DNA of 10,811 nucleotides from NCBI GenBank assembly GCA_028284565.1, contig JANQRM010000615.1:1-10811 (forward strand). The letters are read 5' to 3'. This DNA comes from Anaerolineae bacterium (GTDB taxonomy: Bacteria > Chloroflexota > Anaerolineae > Aggregatilineales > Phototrophicaceae). Positions within the stretch are counted from its first letter, which is position 1. The number at the start of each line of letters is the position of its first letter. This document shows positions 1 to 6,477 of this stretch, one piece after another. The notes under the pieces were generated by a model. The model saw only the letters and a program-made list of their open reading frames with translations, had not been told where the DNA came from and made no database searches. Position numbers and translations under genes: made by a program.

Positions 1-883
1 GATTGTCCTTGCCGTAACTCTCGAATTCAGAGGCACAAACGACAACATCCGCAGAAGCCAACACATGCTCTACATCTTCCCGAAAGCCGATGTATTTCAT
101 GCGACTTCTAAGTAGCCGATTGGTTTCTAAGTTGTTGAGCATCTCCTGCTTATAAGCATCGTCCTTCGCCACGCCGAAGACATTCTCACCTGCTACGATG
201 AAGCGGGCTGTTGGGATTTGCAGTGCGACCTGTTGCGCCATTGCCTGAAAGGTATGATGTCCCTTAACCTTTTGGAAGCGCGCAACCATCACGACTAAAG
301 GTGCATCTTGGGGAATATTATGGTCGAAGCGGACTTTCACCCCACTGACTTCTGGATGGAATCGCTGGGTATCAATACCTGAATACACTACAGGTATCGA
401 CTCTTTGGGCATAAAAGGAGGATTGCCTAAGAAGCCGTCGCGTATCGCATACGAGCGTCCGACAGCAGTCAAAGAACGAAAGAAATCCCGTTGCCAAAAC
501 TTGGGCTTGAACCACCAGCCATGCACTGTCCACATGATGGGGATACCGACTCGGCGCGCGGCGGATGCCATCATGGGTAGGGAGTGATAGTTGGTATGGA
601 CGAGTTGGATGTTTTTGTCTCGGAGGACACTTTCCATTCGGGAGACAGAGGGCAATCTCCCCCAAATCGAGGGAATAAAATAGATACTCGCACCACGAAA
701 GGGGACGATATGCACTGGAAAGCCCATCGCGCGCCAATGCTCACCGAGTTGTCCCTCATAAGGAATCAGCAGATGCGGTTCGTAGCGGTCAAGGTCGAGG
801 GTCTGTTCGAGGGTCAGGAGGTCGGTTTCACCACCGCCAAGTCCCACATACCACGACGAAAAGAGAATTCGAATCTTGCTCAT
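1..883 (-). CDS. Glycosyltransferase family 4 (GT-B fold), 3' end outside window
   Basis: The frame stays open from ATG 883-881 to the left edge, giving 294 residues without a stop; roughly the last 70 of a usual GT4 protein are missing. Seen: a Gly-rich GGGE at residues 16-19 in the N-terminal Rossmann domain, VHTN (95-98), WTVHG (118-122), the hinge motif VYSGID near 166-171, VARFQKVKGH (200-209) at the start of the donor-sugar domain, VAGEN (230-234), IGFREDV (265-271) and ESYGKDN (288-294), the front of the E-x7-E signature that binds the nucleotide sugar. Family knowledge: retaining transfer of a sugar from a nucleotide-sugar donor to a lipid, polysaccharide or small-molecule acceptor at the cytoplasmic face of the membrane. 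Donor and acceptor cannot be read from the sequence. The start codon overlaps the stop of the GNAT gene upstream (ATGA), so the two are probably translationally coupled. Confidence 0.93.
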   Translation of the reverse strand, partial: MSKIRILFSSWYVGLGGGETDLLTLEQTLDLDRYEPHLLIPYEGQLGEHWRAMGFPVHIVPFRGASIYFIPSIWGRLPSVSRMESVLRDKNIQLVHTNYHSLPMMASAARRVGIPIMWTVHGWWFKPKFWQRDFFRSLTAVGRSYAIRDGFLGNPPFMPKESIPVVYSGIDTQRFHPEVSGVKVRFDHNIPQDAPLVVMVARFQKVKGHHTFQAMAQQVALQIPTARFIVAGENVFGVAKDDAYKQEMLNNLETNRLLRSRMKYIGFREDVEHVLASADVVVCASEFESYGKDN

Positions 884-1677
884 GAGACGGTGTATTGCAT
901 CCCAGTTGATTTACATATCTCATGGAAGCCAAAGCGTTCCAATATGGGTCGGCTCATGGGGCTGGCATCCACAGTTAGGAAGCGTTTACTTCGTTCCCTT
1001 GCCTCCTGTGCGCGGATAGCCAATAAAGCACTATAGAAACCGCGTTTGCGATAGTCGGGCAATGTCGAGCCACCCCATAAACTTGCAAATTGGCTCTTGT
1101 TGGTATAGCGAATCCACGCATTGCTGACGATTTGCTCATCCACAATCGCAACGTAAAGGCTTAAGTTGTCGGGATGCATCTCAAAGGTGTATTTGAGTTC
1201 ATTGCCTAAATAGGACAAGTCCTCATCCCAGACCACTTGTTGCATGCGTATCATGTCGTCGATTTCGTCAGTGGATGTCACTCGTCGTATCGTTGTTGGA
1301 ACGTCATGGCTTAATATCGGTGGTTTGTCCTCCAAATCCAATACCATGATGGACTCTTCTTCATCGGCTTCAAAGCCATAACGTGTGAGGATGTCTTTCA
1401 GATTGGAGGGGGTATCATGTGAATAGACTTTCCATTCAAAGCTCTGTTGGTTGGCTTTGGCATCTTCAATTTCGGCTCTAACGACTTGTTCTGCATTCGC
1501 ATCTGTCAGATTGGAATAAATTACCCAGCGCAAGTCCAACTGGGGGTAGGTCTCCCGAATGATTTCCTTCGTGATATGCCGTTCTACTCCAGGCGATTCA
1601 AAGTCGATGCGTTGTTCTTGGTCATAGAGTTGACGGAGTTCGTGTAGATTCATCATGGGTCTGTTCCATCTCACCAT
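880..1677 (-). CDS. GNAT-family N-acetyltransferase
   Basis: 265 residues from ATG 1677. The C-terminal half is a GNAT fold: a beta-strand region (VAIVDEQIVSNAWIRY, about 176-191) leads into LWGGSTLPDYRKRGFYSALL (200-219), the acetyl-CoA pyrophosphate loop in the R-x-x-G-x-[G/A] style with Tyr215 at the last position, and it ends in the usual RFGF segment. Residues 1-125 carry a WKVYSHD...L..ILTRYGF pattern that looks like a worn N-terminal GNAT-like half, as in tandem-GNAT proteins; that is inference. Substrate unknown. Start choice is uncertain: Met8 (1656) and Met9 (1653) are alternatives, and the likely -10 element lies only 7 bases before ATG 1677, which would leave almost no leader; the later Mets would give about 25 bases. 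The stop overlaps the glycosyltransferase start, so acetylation of the same glycan or of a donor sugar is conceivable but not shown. Confidence 0.85.
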   Translation of the reverse strand: MVRWNRPMMNLHELRQLYDQEQRIDFESPGVERHITKEIIRETYPQLDLRWVIYSNLTDANAEQVVRAEIEDAKANQQSFEWKVYSHDTPSNLKDILTRYGFEADEEESIMVLDLEDKPPILSHDVPTTIRRVTSTDEIDDMIRMQQVVWDEDLSYLGNELKYTFEMHPDNLSLYVAIVDEQIVSNAWIRYTNKSQFASLWGGSTLPDYRKRGFYSALLAIRAQEARERSKRFLTVDASPMSRPILERFGFHEICKSTGMQYTVS

Positions 1678-1684
1678 CTCTTGA

Positions 1685-1713
1685 ATCCTAACCGTCTAAC
1701 TAGACAAAGGCAA
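1685..1713 (-). promoter_or_regulatory. Candidate sigma70-type promoter for the GNAT-glycosyltransferase pair
   Basis: Read on the minus strand, TTGCCT (1713-1708) and TAGGAT (1690-1685) are separated by exactly 17 bases; each hexamer matches four of six consensus positions. A 5-2-5 palindrome, GTCTA-AC-TAGAC (1694-1705), fills the spacer and could be an operator. Seen by eye only. Confidence 0.3.
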
Positions 1714-1764
1714 GGCATGGGGTGAGCGTGGGGCATACGTGGCGTGAACCGTGAAAACTTATCC

Positions 1765-1770
1765 TATAAT
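1765..1770 (+). promoter_or_regulatory. Perfect -10 hexamer for the SGNH hydrolase gene
   Basis: TATAAT at 1765-1770 lies 31 bases before the GTG start at 1802, a normal distance for a short leader. No good -35 box is at the right spacing (the best, GTGAAC at 1744-1749, has a 15-base spacer), so the promoter may need an activator or an alternative sigma factor. Confidence 0.4.
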
Positions 1771-1791
1771 GGATTGTGTATCGTCTCATGT

Positions 1792-1795
1792 GGAG
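1792..1795 (+). promoter_or_regulatory. Ribosome binding site that fixes a GTG start
   Basis: GGAG at 1792-1795 is six bases from GTG 1802-1804 and supports this non-ATG start. The nearby ATG at 1789 is out of frame. Confidence 0.6.
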
Positions 1796-1801
1796 TAGGT
1801 T

Positions 1802-2899
1802 GTGTTCCATCGGATTATCCTTCTTGTTCTTATATTCAGCTCGATTTGGCTTGTCTCTGCCCAAGAGGATCGTCCCGATGCGCGTGTAGCAGAGTTCGGC
1901 GGGACATTGAACCTGCGTGAATTCCCTGATACGGACAGTTTTGTGAAAGACACACTCGACGGTGGAACAGCCCTCCTGATTACTGGACGGACGGCTGATG
2001 CTTCGTGGTTAGCAGTGCGGACATCGGATAATTGGGGTTGGGTCTATACGCAATATGTGGAAGTCATGATTGATTTGGATACTGTCCCCGTTAGTGAAGG
2101 TTCAACGCTTTCACTGTTTGGTGTCAACTACTTTTCTGGAGTCACAGAAACCACGCATGAGATTTTCCGGCGAGGGCAAGCACTTGGCAATCGTCCCGAT
2201 GTGTTCTCCAAAATTGGGGATAGCATCACCGCATCACCTGCTTTCCTCGAAGCGGTTGGCGAAGGTATAACCATTCTAGGACCCTATATTTATCTCCAAG
2301 AAGTAATTGATTTTTATACTATCACCCCAGTACGAAACGAGGATAACTCTTTTCTGAATGAGTCCTTGTCTGCACAGATTGGTTGGTCATCGCCTGTCCC
2401 TCTCGACCCCAAATTTGCGGATGAAACGCTGTGCCTACCAGACGAAACACCACTGGCTTGTGAATACCGCATTGTGCGTCCGTCGGTAGCACTCATTATG
2501 TTTGGGACAAATGACTTGAGTTATATCGACCTCTATAGCTATGAATACTGGCTGTGGCAGATGATTGAGTTTTCTATTGACCAAGGCGTGATACCTGTCC
2601 TAAGCACCATCCCGCCACGGGAGGATTATGATGCAAAGCGTGCCGAATTTAACCGTGTTGTCCGTGAGGCGGCATTGCGCTATGACATCCCACTCTGGGA
2701 TTATGGGCGCGTGATGGAGAATATGCCGGAGTTCGGTTTGAGCATTGATGGCATCCATCCCTCCTTGCCCGCGTTGGGTTATCGTGGCACTGCTGACTTC
2801 CGAGAAGGCAATCTCACAAGTGGCTTTGTTGTCCGCAATCTCACAGCACTGCACGTACTTGACACGATTTGGCGTGAGGTCATCCACGATAATCAGTAA
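1802..2899 (+). CDS. Secreted SH3b-SGNH/GDSL-type hydrolase
   Basis: 365 residues from GTG 1802. Residues 1-20 are a Sec signal peptide (positive HR, hydrophobic stretch, cleavage expected after VSA). Residues about 27-90 form an SH3b domain (LNLREFPDTDS ... WLAVRTSDNWGWVYTQYV), a fold that often binds cell-wall or polysaccharide ligands. An SGNH hydrolase fold follows: GDSIT with candidate nucleophile Ser141, a Gly near 194, GTND with Asn237, and DGIHP with Asp316 and His319. All four SGNH blocks are therefore recognisable and the enzyme is probably active as an esterase, lipase or carbohydrate deacylase on the outside of the membrane. Cys211 and Cys220 could form a disulfide in a loop insertion. 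The substrate cannot be named. The MNIO-like gene starts 60 bases downstream with no terminator between, so co-transcription is possible. Confidence 0.9.
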   Translation: MFHRIILLVLIFSSIWLVSAQEDRPDARVAEFGGTLNLREFPDTDSFVKDTLDGGTALLITGRTADASWLAVRTSDNWGWVYTQYVEVMIDLDTVPVSEGSTLSLFGVNYFSGVTETTHEIFRRGQALGNRPDVFSKIGDSITASPAFLEAVGEGITILGPYIYLQEVIDFYTITPVRNEDNSFLNESLSAQIGWSSPVPLDPKFADETLCLPDETPLACEYRIVRPSVALIMFGTNDLSYIDLYSYEYWLWQMIEFSIDQGVIPVLSTIPPREDYDAKRAEFNRVVREAALRYDIPLWDYGRVMENMPEFGLSIDGIHPSLPALGYRGTADFREGNLTSGFVVRNLTALHVLDTIWREVIHDNQ

Positions 2900-2959
2900 G
2901 GCTTTACAGCGACAAACGTGTATTCAGGATGCTTATCCATCACCTGAATTGACATACCT

Positions 2960-3748
2960 ATGCAATTTGCCATCAACTATTCCGACGATGCCTCTGAATT
3001 ACTTCAAGCCGGACAGATTGAAGTTGATCTCTTCAAATGTCCCAATTGGGATGACCTGATTCCCATCGCCAGCCAACAGCGACCCGTTTATGTGCATTTC
3101 CCATTGATTGCCGGACAACAACGACTTGGTGACGTTGATTGGGATGGAATACAACATCGTATGGAGACCACAGCCACCCAATTTGTAAATCTGCACATTG
3201 CACCCTTGCCTGCTTTTGTGGATATGGACAATCCATCAGCGGTGATTGATTGCCTAATTGCTGATGTGATGACAGCTGCGGAAGTTGTCCCTGTGGAGCA
3301 GGTCATTATCGAGAATATCCCCTATCCCGACCCGTGGCATGATGATTTACATCCGATTGCTGTGAATGCTCAGGTGATTGCGGAAGTCATTCGACAGACG
3401 GGTTGTGGCTTTCTGCTGGATGTGGCTCATGCCCGCCTAGCGGGTATGGGCTTAGGCATTGAGACCAATGCTTATCTGGAATCGTTGCCTGTTCATGCCA
3501 TCCAAGAGTTGCATATCACAGGAATCGCTTATGATGAACAGCGCCGCCTCTCTGACCATTTTGAACTTGATGATGCAGATTGGCAATTATTTGTATGGGT
3601 GATGGAGCAAATTCATCAAGGCAACTGGAAAAGCCCGCAAGTGGTGGCTTTTGAATATGGCGGGATTGGTGGATTATTCGAGACTCGGAGCAATCGTCAA
3701 CGCATCGCCGAACAAGTACCACGCCTCTACGACATTGTGAAACGCTAA
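2960..3748 (+). CDS. DUF692 / MNIO-family TIM-barrel protein (putative multinuclear non-heme iron oxidase)
   Basis: 262 residues. The order of motifs is that of DUF692 (UPF0276), the family of MbnB, TglH and the bufferin maturases: HFPL (His46), LHIAP (His79), IIENIPYPDP (Glu118), GFLLDVAHARLAG (Asp154, His157), ELHITG (His185), LSDHFELDD (Asp199, His200) and VAFEYGG (Glu232). Each position expected to bind iron thus has a suitable side chain, although the usual D-x-H is DH here. Characterised members use two or three irons and oxygen to oxidise Cys, Asp or other residues in ribosomally made peptides, normally with a partner protein that recognises the leader; no such partner is in this window. 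The start ATG has no clear Shine-Dalgarno sequence. Neighbours are a secreted hydrolase and, 105 bases downstream, a small secreted repeat protein with two cysteines. Family assignment is fairly secure; activity and substrate are inference. A xylose-isomerase-like barrel of other function is the main alternative. Confidence 0.82.
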   Translation: MQFAINYSDDASELLQAGQIEVDLFKCPNWDDLIPIASQQRPVYVHFPLIAGQQRLGDVDWDGIQHRMETTATQFVNLHIAPLPAFVDMDNPSAVIDCLIADVMTAAEVVPVEQVIIENIPYPDPWHDDLHPIAVNAQVIAEVIRQTGCGFLLDVAHARLAGMGLGIETNAYLESLPVHAIQELHITGIAYDEQRRLSDHFELDDADWQLFVWVMEQIHQGNWKSPQVVAFEYGGIGGLFETRSNRQRIAEQVPRLYDIVKR

Positions 3749-3754
3749 ACTTAT

Positions 3755-3784
3755 TTTGCAGAGTGTTTACACTTCCTTTGCAGA
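3755..3784 (+). promoter_or_regulatory. Direct repeats plus palindrome upstream of the repeat-protein gene
   Basis: TTTGCAGA occurs at 3755-3762 and 3777-3784, exactly 22 bases apart (about two helical turns), and each copy is followed within a few bases by ACACTT. Between them lies the 5-2-5 palindrome AGTGT-TT-ACACT (3762-3773). This is the layout of a two-site operator; the binding protein is unknown. Confidence 0.35.
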
Positions 3785-3840
3785 CTCACACACTTTGAAA
3801 ACATCTGGCTGTCAAACTGTAGGCAACGTCAGATTTTTAA

Positions 3841-3846
3841 AAGGAG
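3841..3846 (+). promoter_or_regulatory. Strong Shine-Dalgarno that selects ATG 3854 over GTG 3851
   Basis: AAGGAG at 3841-3846 is the best ribosome binding site in the window. It is seven bases from ATG 3854 but only four from the in-frame GTG at 3851, so ATG 3854 is the preferred start. Confidence 0.7.
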
Positions 3847-3853
3847 TGCGGTG

Positions 3854-4330
3854 ATGTTGCGTCAATTTCGTCTAAAAATGATGTTGATTCTCGTTGTGGT
3901 GTTATCCATGACCGCTTTCGTCCAGCTTGCCAGCGCGCAAGACGACCCTTTGGGTATTAGCCCAGAAGATTTTTACGCTTTTTGTCGGGATTTCTGGTCA
4001 GATGCAGGAACGGATAGCCAATCACAAGCTCTCAATGGCACAGATTTAACTCGTCGCAACTTTGATGAGTGGGAAGATCGTTGGGACCGCCGTGAGGATG
4101 TACGCGATCGTCATGAAGACTGGCTCGACCGATACGAAGATTTCCGTGACCGCTTAGAAGACCGCCTCGACGACACCTTAGACCGTGAAGATTGCTTTGA
4201 TCGTCGCGAAGACCGTCGAGATGAACGTGAAGATCGCCGCGATGCACGCGAAGACCGTTGGGACCGTCGGGAAGACCGCTGGGATCGCTGGGAAGACCGC
4301 TGGGATCGACGTAACGAGAATAACAATTAG
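3854..4330 (+). CDS. Small secreted protein of charged WDRREDR-type heptad repeats
   Basis: 158 residues from ATG 3854 (159 if GTG 3851 is used; numbering here counts from the GTG). Residues 1-29 are a Sec signal peptide with cleavage expected after ASA. A short head (30-70) contains Cys45. From residue 71 to 157 the chain is almost entirely heptads of the form x-D-R-x-E-D-R: five in register (71-105), an irregular LDDTLDREDC block of 7+3 residues holding the second Cys115, then six more (116-157), ending NENNN. First positions are mostly Trp, Phe, Leu or Arg, so a long charge-dense helix or coiled coil is likely. Similar DRRED-rich exported proteins of unknown function exist in several bacterial phyla. 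No enzyme motif is present. It has its own strong ribosome site, a candidate operator and a strong terminator, so it is probably a single-gene unit made in quantity. Function unknown: periplasmic scaffold, ion- or metal-binding polyelectrolyte, or substrate of the upstream MNIO enzyme are all guesses. Confidence 0.85.
   Translation: MLRQFRLKMMLILVVVLSMTAFVQLASAQDDPLGISPEDFYAFCRDFWSDAGTDSQSQALNGTDLTRRNFDEWEDRWDRREDVRDRHEDWLDRYEDFRDRLEDRLDDTLDREDCFDRREDRRDEREDRRDAREDRWDRREDRWDRWEDRWDRRNENNN
4061..4321 (+). repeat. In-gene tandem repeat, 21-base units (heptad-coding)
   Basis: The DNA follows the heptads: 21-base units around GAAGACCGCTGGGATCG, nearly identical in the last three copies (about 4250-4312) and more diverged earlier. 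The array is interrupted after the fifth unit by 30 bases encoding LDDTLDREDC, seven residues plus three, so the heptad register shifts but the reading frame does not. Because the pattern lacks stops in other frames, it creates long meaningless open frames on both strands. Confidence 0.85.
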
Positions 4331-4355
4331 CAACCTCCATGTTTCCCCATGTTTG

Positions 4356-4384
4356 AGCCTTATCAACTTTGATGGGGCTTTTTT
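4356..4384 (+). terminator. Rho-independent terminator of the repeat-protein gene
   Basis: AGCCTTATCA (4356-4365) pairs over all ten bases with TGATGGGGCT (4370-4379), two of the pairs being G-T; the loop is ACTT and the stem runs into six T (4379-4384). It sits 26 bases after the stop codon. Confidence 0.88.
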
Positions 4385-4415
4385 ACTTATTTAGACGATT
4401 TTTATCACTTTTTTG

Positions 4416-4444
4416 TTGTCGGCTTAAATCAGGTTGACTATAGT
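4416..4444 (+). promoter_or_regulatory. Candidate sigma70 promoter of the propeller-protein gene
   Basis: TTGTCG (4416-4421) and TATAGT (4439-4444) are 17 bases apart, matching four and five of six consensus bases. The predicted start near 4451 gives a leader of about 26 bases. It follows directly after the preceding terminator, which supports an independent transcript. Confidence 0.45.
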
Positions 4445-4476
4445 AAGCGTGTTAAAATTAGAGAAAGTTTTTCAGC

Positions 4477-6444
4477 ATGAAATCTACCTTCCTAAAATTA
4501 TTGTCACTCACATGCCTTATCCTGAGTCCACTCGTCATCACCGCACAAGATGGTGCTTGTGATATTAACCTCGAAGACGCAATTGCCAACCTGTTTCAAG
4601 CGCAACGCTCTGCCGATAGTGGGGATACCGCAACTGCCCTTGCCCATATTGCTGATGTTCAAGCGAATTTAAGTGAAATTAGTGACTTGTGTTCGGGTGA
4701 AGGTCCCGATTTACCCCAACGCTATGTCGATAGAGATAACGATATAGCTTTCCATTATCCGGCAGGATGGGTCTTAGATGACGATTTACAGGACAATGCC
4801 TTTGTCGTTGCGACGAGCGATGCAACATTGGACATCATGCAAACTAGCAGTCCTGAGAATATGCCGACTGGCGAATTCTTGATATTGGTCTGGTTACTGC
4901 GCGATGATGGTGACACGGGATTGAGTGAATTTGACTCGTTTGAACAAGTCGTTAGGGAATTCCGTGATGAATTGATTGGCGGATCGTTTGAGGACATAAG
5001 CGCAACCGAAGCCTTCTCGCTGAATGACCGACGCGCATTGCGGATGACTGCCAGCAATACGGGCTTCATAGGGATATTGGATTTCGTCGATTACTTCAGC
5101 TCTGATACCCCAGAGGTGTTGTTCGTCACTATCTTTGGCAATCCCGCGGAAGAGGCACAAATGCGTCAACTCTTGCAAGCTGTAGAAGCCACGATTGAAG
5201 TTCCTGCCCAACTGAGTGCCACACCCTCTATCCCATCCGAGACCTTGAATTATGTCTCTGGGATGAGTGTCCGTGACATCAGTGAGGACATCAACTTCCG
5301 TGAGATGGCATTATCGCCTGACGGGAGTTCGATTGCTTATTTCCAGAGCGATGATTCAGACCAAATCTGCCTTTATACACTGGCAGATGGCACTATCACA
5401 TGCGACCCCGTCCCAGACGAATACGGCAGTCGACCACCGCGCCTTTACTGGTCGCCTGATGGTCGCTATATCGCGTTTTCATCCGATTTCTTCCTGCGGT
5501 TTATTGATGCCGATATTTGGCTGTATGATGTGGAGAATCGCACTGTCTTCAATCGGACAGATGATGGCGTGGATGACTTTAGAATCGGTGACACCCCAGA
5601 ACGTGATATGTGGGTCGATCAAATGTTGACATGGGGACCGGACAGTCAACTCTATGTCTGGCGATATACCATACCCGAAGGGGGTGAAGTCGGTGATATG
5701 CGCCAAGAACTCATCCGTCTCGCGCCTGAAGGTGGCGAAGTTGAACTCATCCGTGATATGACCATTGACTTTGACCGCTTCCCTGTCTTTTCAACACAAG
5801 AGTATTTGCTTGAGGATGTCCTCGCTATCTCGCCAGATTTACAACAGATTGCTTTTGTTATACGGGAACAGGATCGTGAGTCACTTAACAATGGCATCTG
5901 GGTCATGGACATCAATGGCGACAATCTCCGCAAGGTCATGAATACCAATGACTTCCAACGCGGGGTTCCAGACCGTGTTGCCGACCAACGTTTTCCTTCC
6001 CAAATGACGATTGCTCTGGGATGGAACGCGACAAGTTCAGGTTTGTTTGTGGTTGCCAATAATTTTGGCATGGGTTCTCCGGGTCAGGCTTATGCCAATG
6101 CCTATTTTGTCGATTTGGAGTCGAGCCAAATAACGGTGTTGACGGATTTCTCCGATGTTGAAGGAGCTGAGTTGTTTGAAATTGATGCGGATACAGGGCT
6201 GACGGGTGTCTTTGATATGCCCTTCACGGCAACATTGACACCTGACCGAAATGCCCTGCTCGTCTTTAATCGTGATTTCAGTATTGGCACTATCGGTCTA
6301 TCTATGGTGCGCTTAACTGAAAATGGTGGAGAAAGAGAACTACTCTATCTCATTGAGGATGCCGACCCCATCCCAAGTTTGGTTGCTCATGTCGCTAGCG
6401 ATGGCACGGTCATGATGATGGGGTATTTATTCGAGACGGAATAA
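4477..6444 (+). CDS. Secreted PsbP-like module fused to a PD40/TolB-type beta-propeller
   Basis: 655 residues. Residues 1-23 are a Sec signal peptide (cleavage after ITA); no lipobox fits. A small helical head with Cys28 and Cys72 (possible disulfide) leads into a module at about 83-245 that opens IAFHYPAGW, the start typical of PsbP-like or similar alpha/beta domains in secreted bacterial proteins. From about 260 the chain has propeller blades of the PD40 type: SPDGSSIAYF (280-289), SPDGRYIAF (326-334), WGPDS (386-390), ISPDL (451-455), a degenerate blade near LGWNA (about 514-518) and TPDRN (588-592). These resemble TolB or dipeptidyl-peptidase IV propellers, but no C-terminal hydrolase follows, so it is probably a binding or sensing protein, not an enzyme. 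GAGAAAG at 4461-4467 is a moderate ribosome site nine bases from ATG. It converges with the glycosidase-like gene, 33 bases away, without a visible terminator. Ligand unknown. Confidence 0.85.
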   Translation: MKSTFLKLLSLTCLILSPLVITAQDGACDINLEDAIANLFQAQRSADSGDTATALAHIADVQANLSEISDLCSGEGPDLPQRYVDRDNDIAFHYPAGWVLDDDLQDNAFVVATSDATLDIMQTSSPENMPTGEFLILVWLLRDDGDTGLSEFDSFEQVVREFRDELIGGSFEDISATEAFSLNDRRALRMTASNTGFIGILDFVDYFSSDTPEVLFVTIFGNPAEEAQMRQLLQAVEATIEVPAQLSATPSIPSETLNYVSGMSVRDISEDINFREMALSPDGSSIAYFQSDDSDQICLYTLADGTITCDPVPDEYGSRPPRLYWSPDGRYIAFSSDFFLRFIDADIWLYDVENRTVFNRTDDGVDDFRIGDTPERDMWVDQMLTWGPDSQLYVWRYTIPEGGEVGDMRQELIRLAPEGGEVELIRDMTIDFDRFPVFSTQEYLLEDVLAISPDLQQIAFVIREQDRESLNNGIWVMDINGDNLRKVMNTNDFQRGVPDRVADQRFPSQMTIALGWNATSSGLFVVANNFGMGSPGQAYANAYFVDLESSQITVLTDFSDVEGAELFEIDADTGLTGVFDMPFTATLTPDRNALLVFNRDFSIGTIGLSMVRLTENGGERELLYLIEDADPIPSLVAHVASDGTVMMMGYLFETE

Positions 6445-6477
6445 CATCATCGGGGCAGGTGGAATTACACTTCGCTC

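Noticed and set aside
584..1036. Plus-strand open frame of 150 codons
   Set aside because: It lies antisense to the well-supported glycosyltransferase and GNAT genes and shows no recognisable motif.
4061..4321. Possible CRISPR-like array of regular 21-base repeats
   Set aside because: The repeats are contiguous, lack spacers, and follow the codons of a well-supported secreted protein.
4032..4394. Long open frames on both strands across the repeat gene, including a Ser/Arg-rich one
   Set aside because: They are by-products of the 21-base periodicity; none has a ribosome site and the plus-strand frame has a signal peptide, a Shine-Dalgarno sequence and a terminator.
4434..4458. TTGACT and TAAAAT as a promoter
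   Set aside because: The spacer is only 13 bases; the overlapping TTGTCG-17-TATAGT pair fits better.
6445..6477. Bidirectional terminator between the convergent genes
   Set aside because: The 33-base gap contains no stem followed by a T run on either strand.
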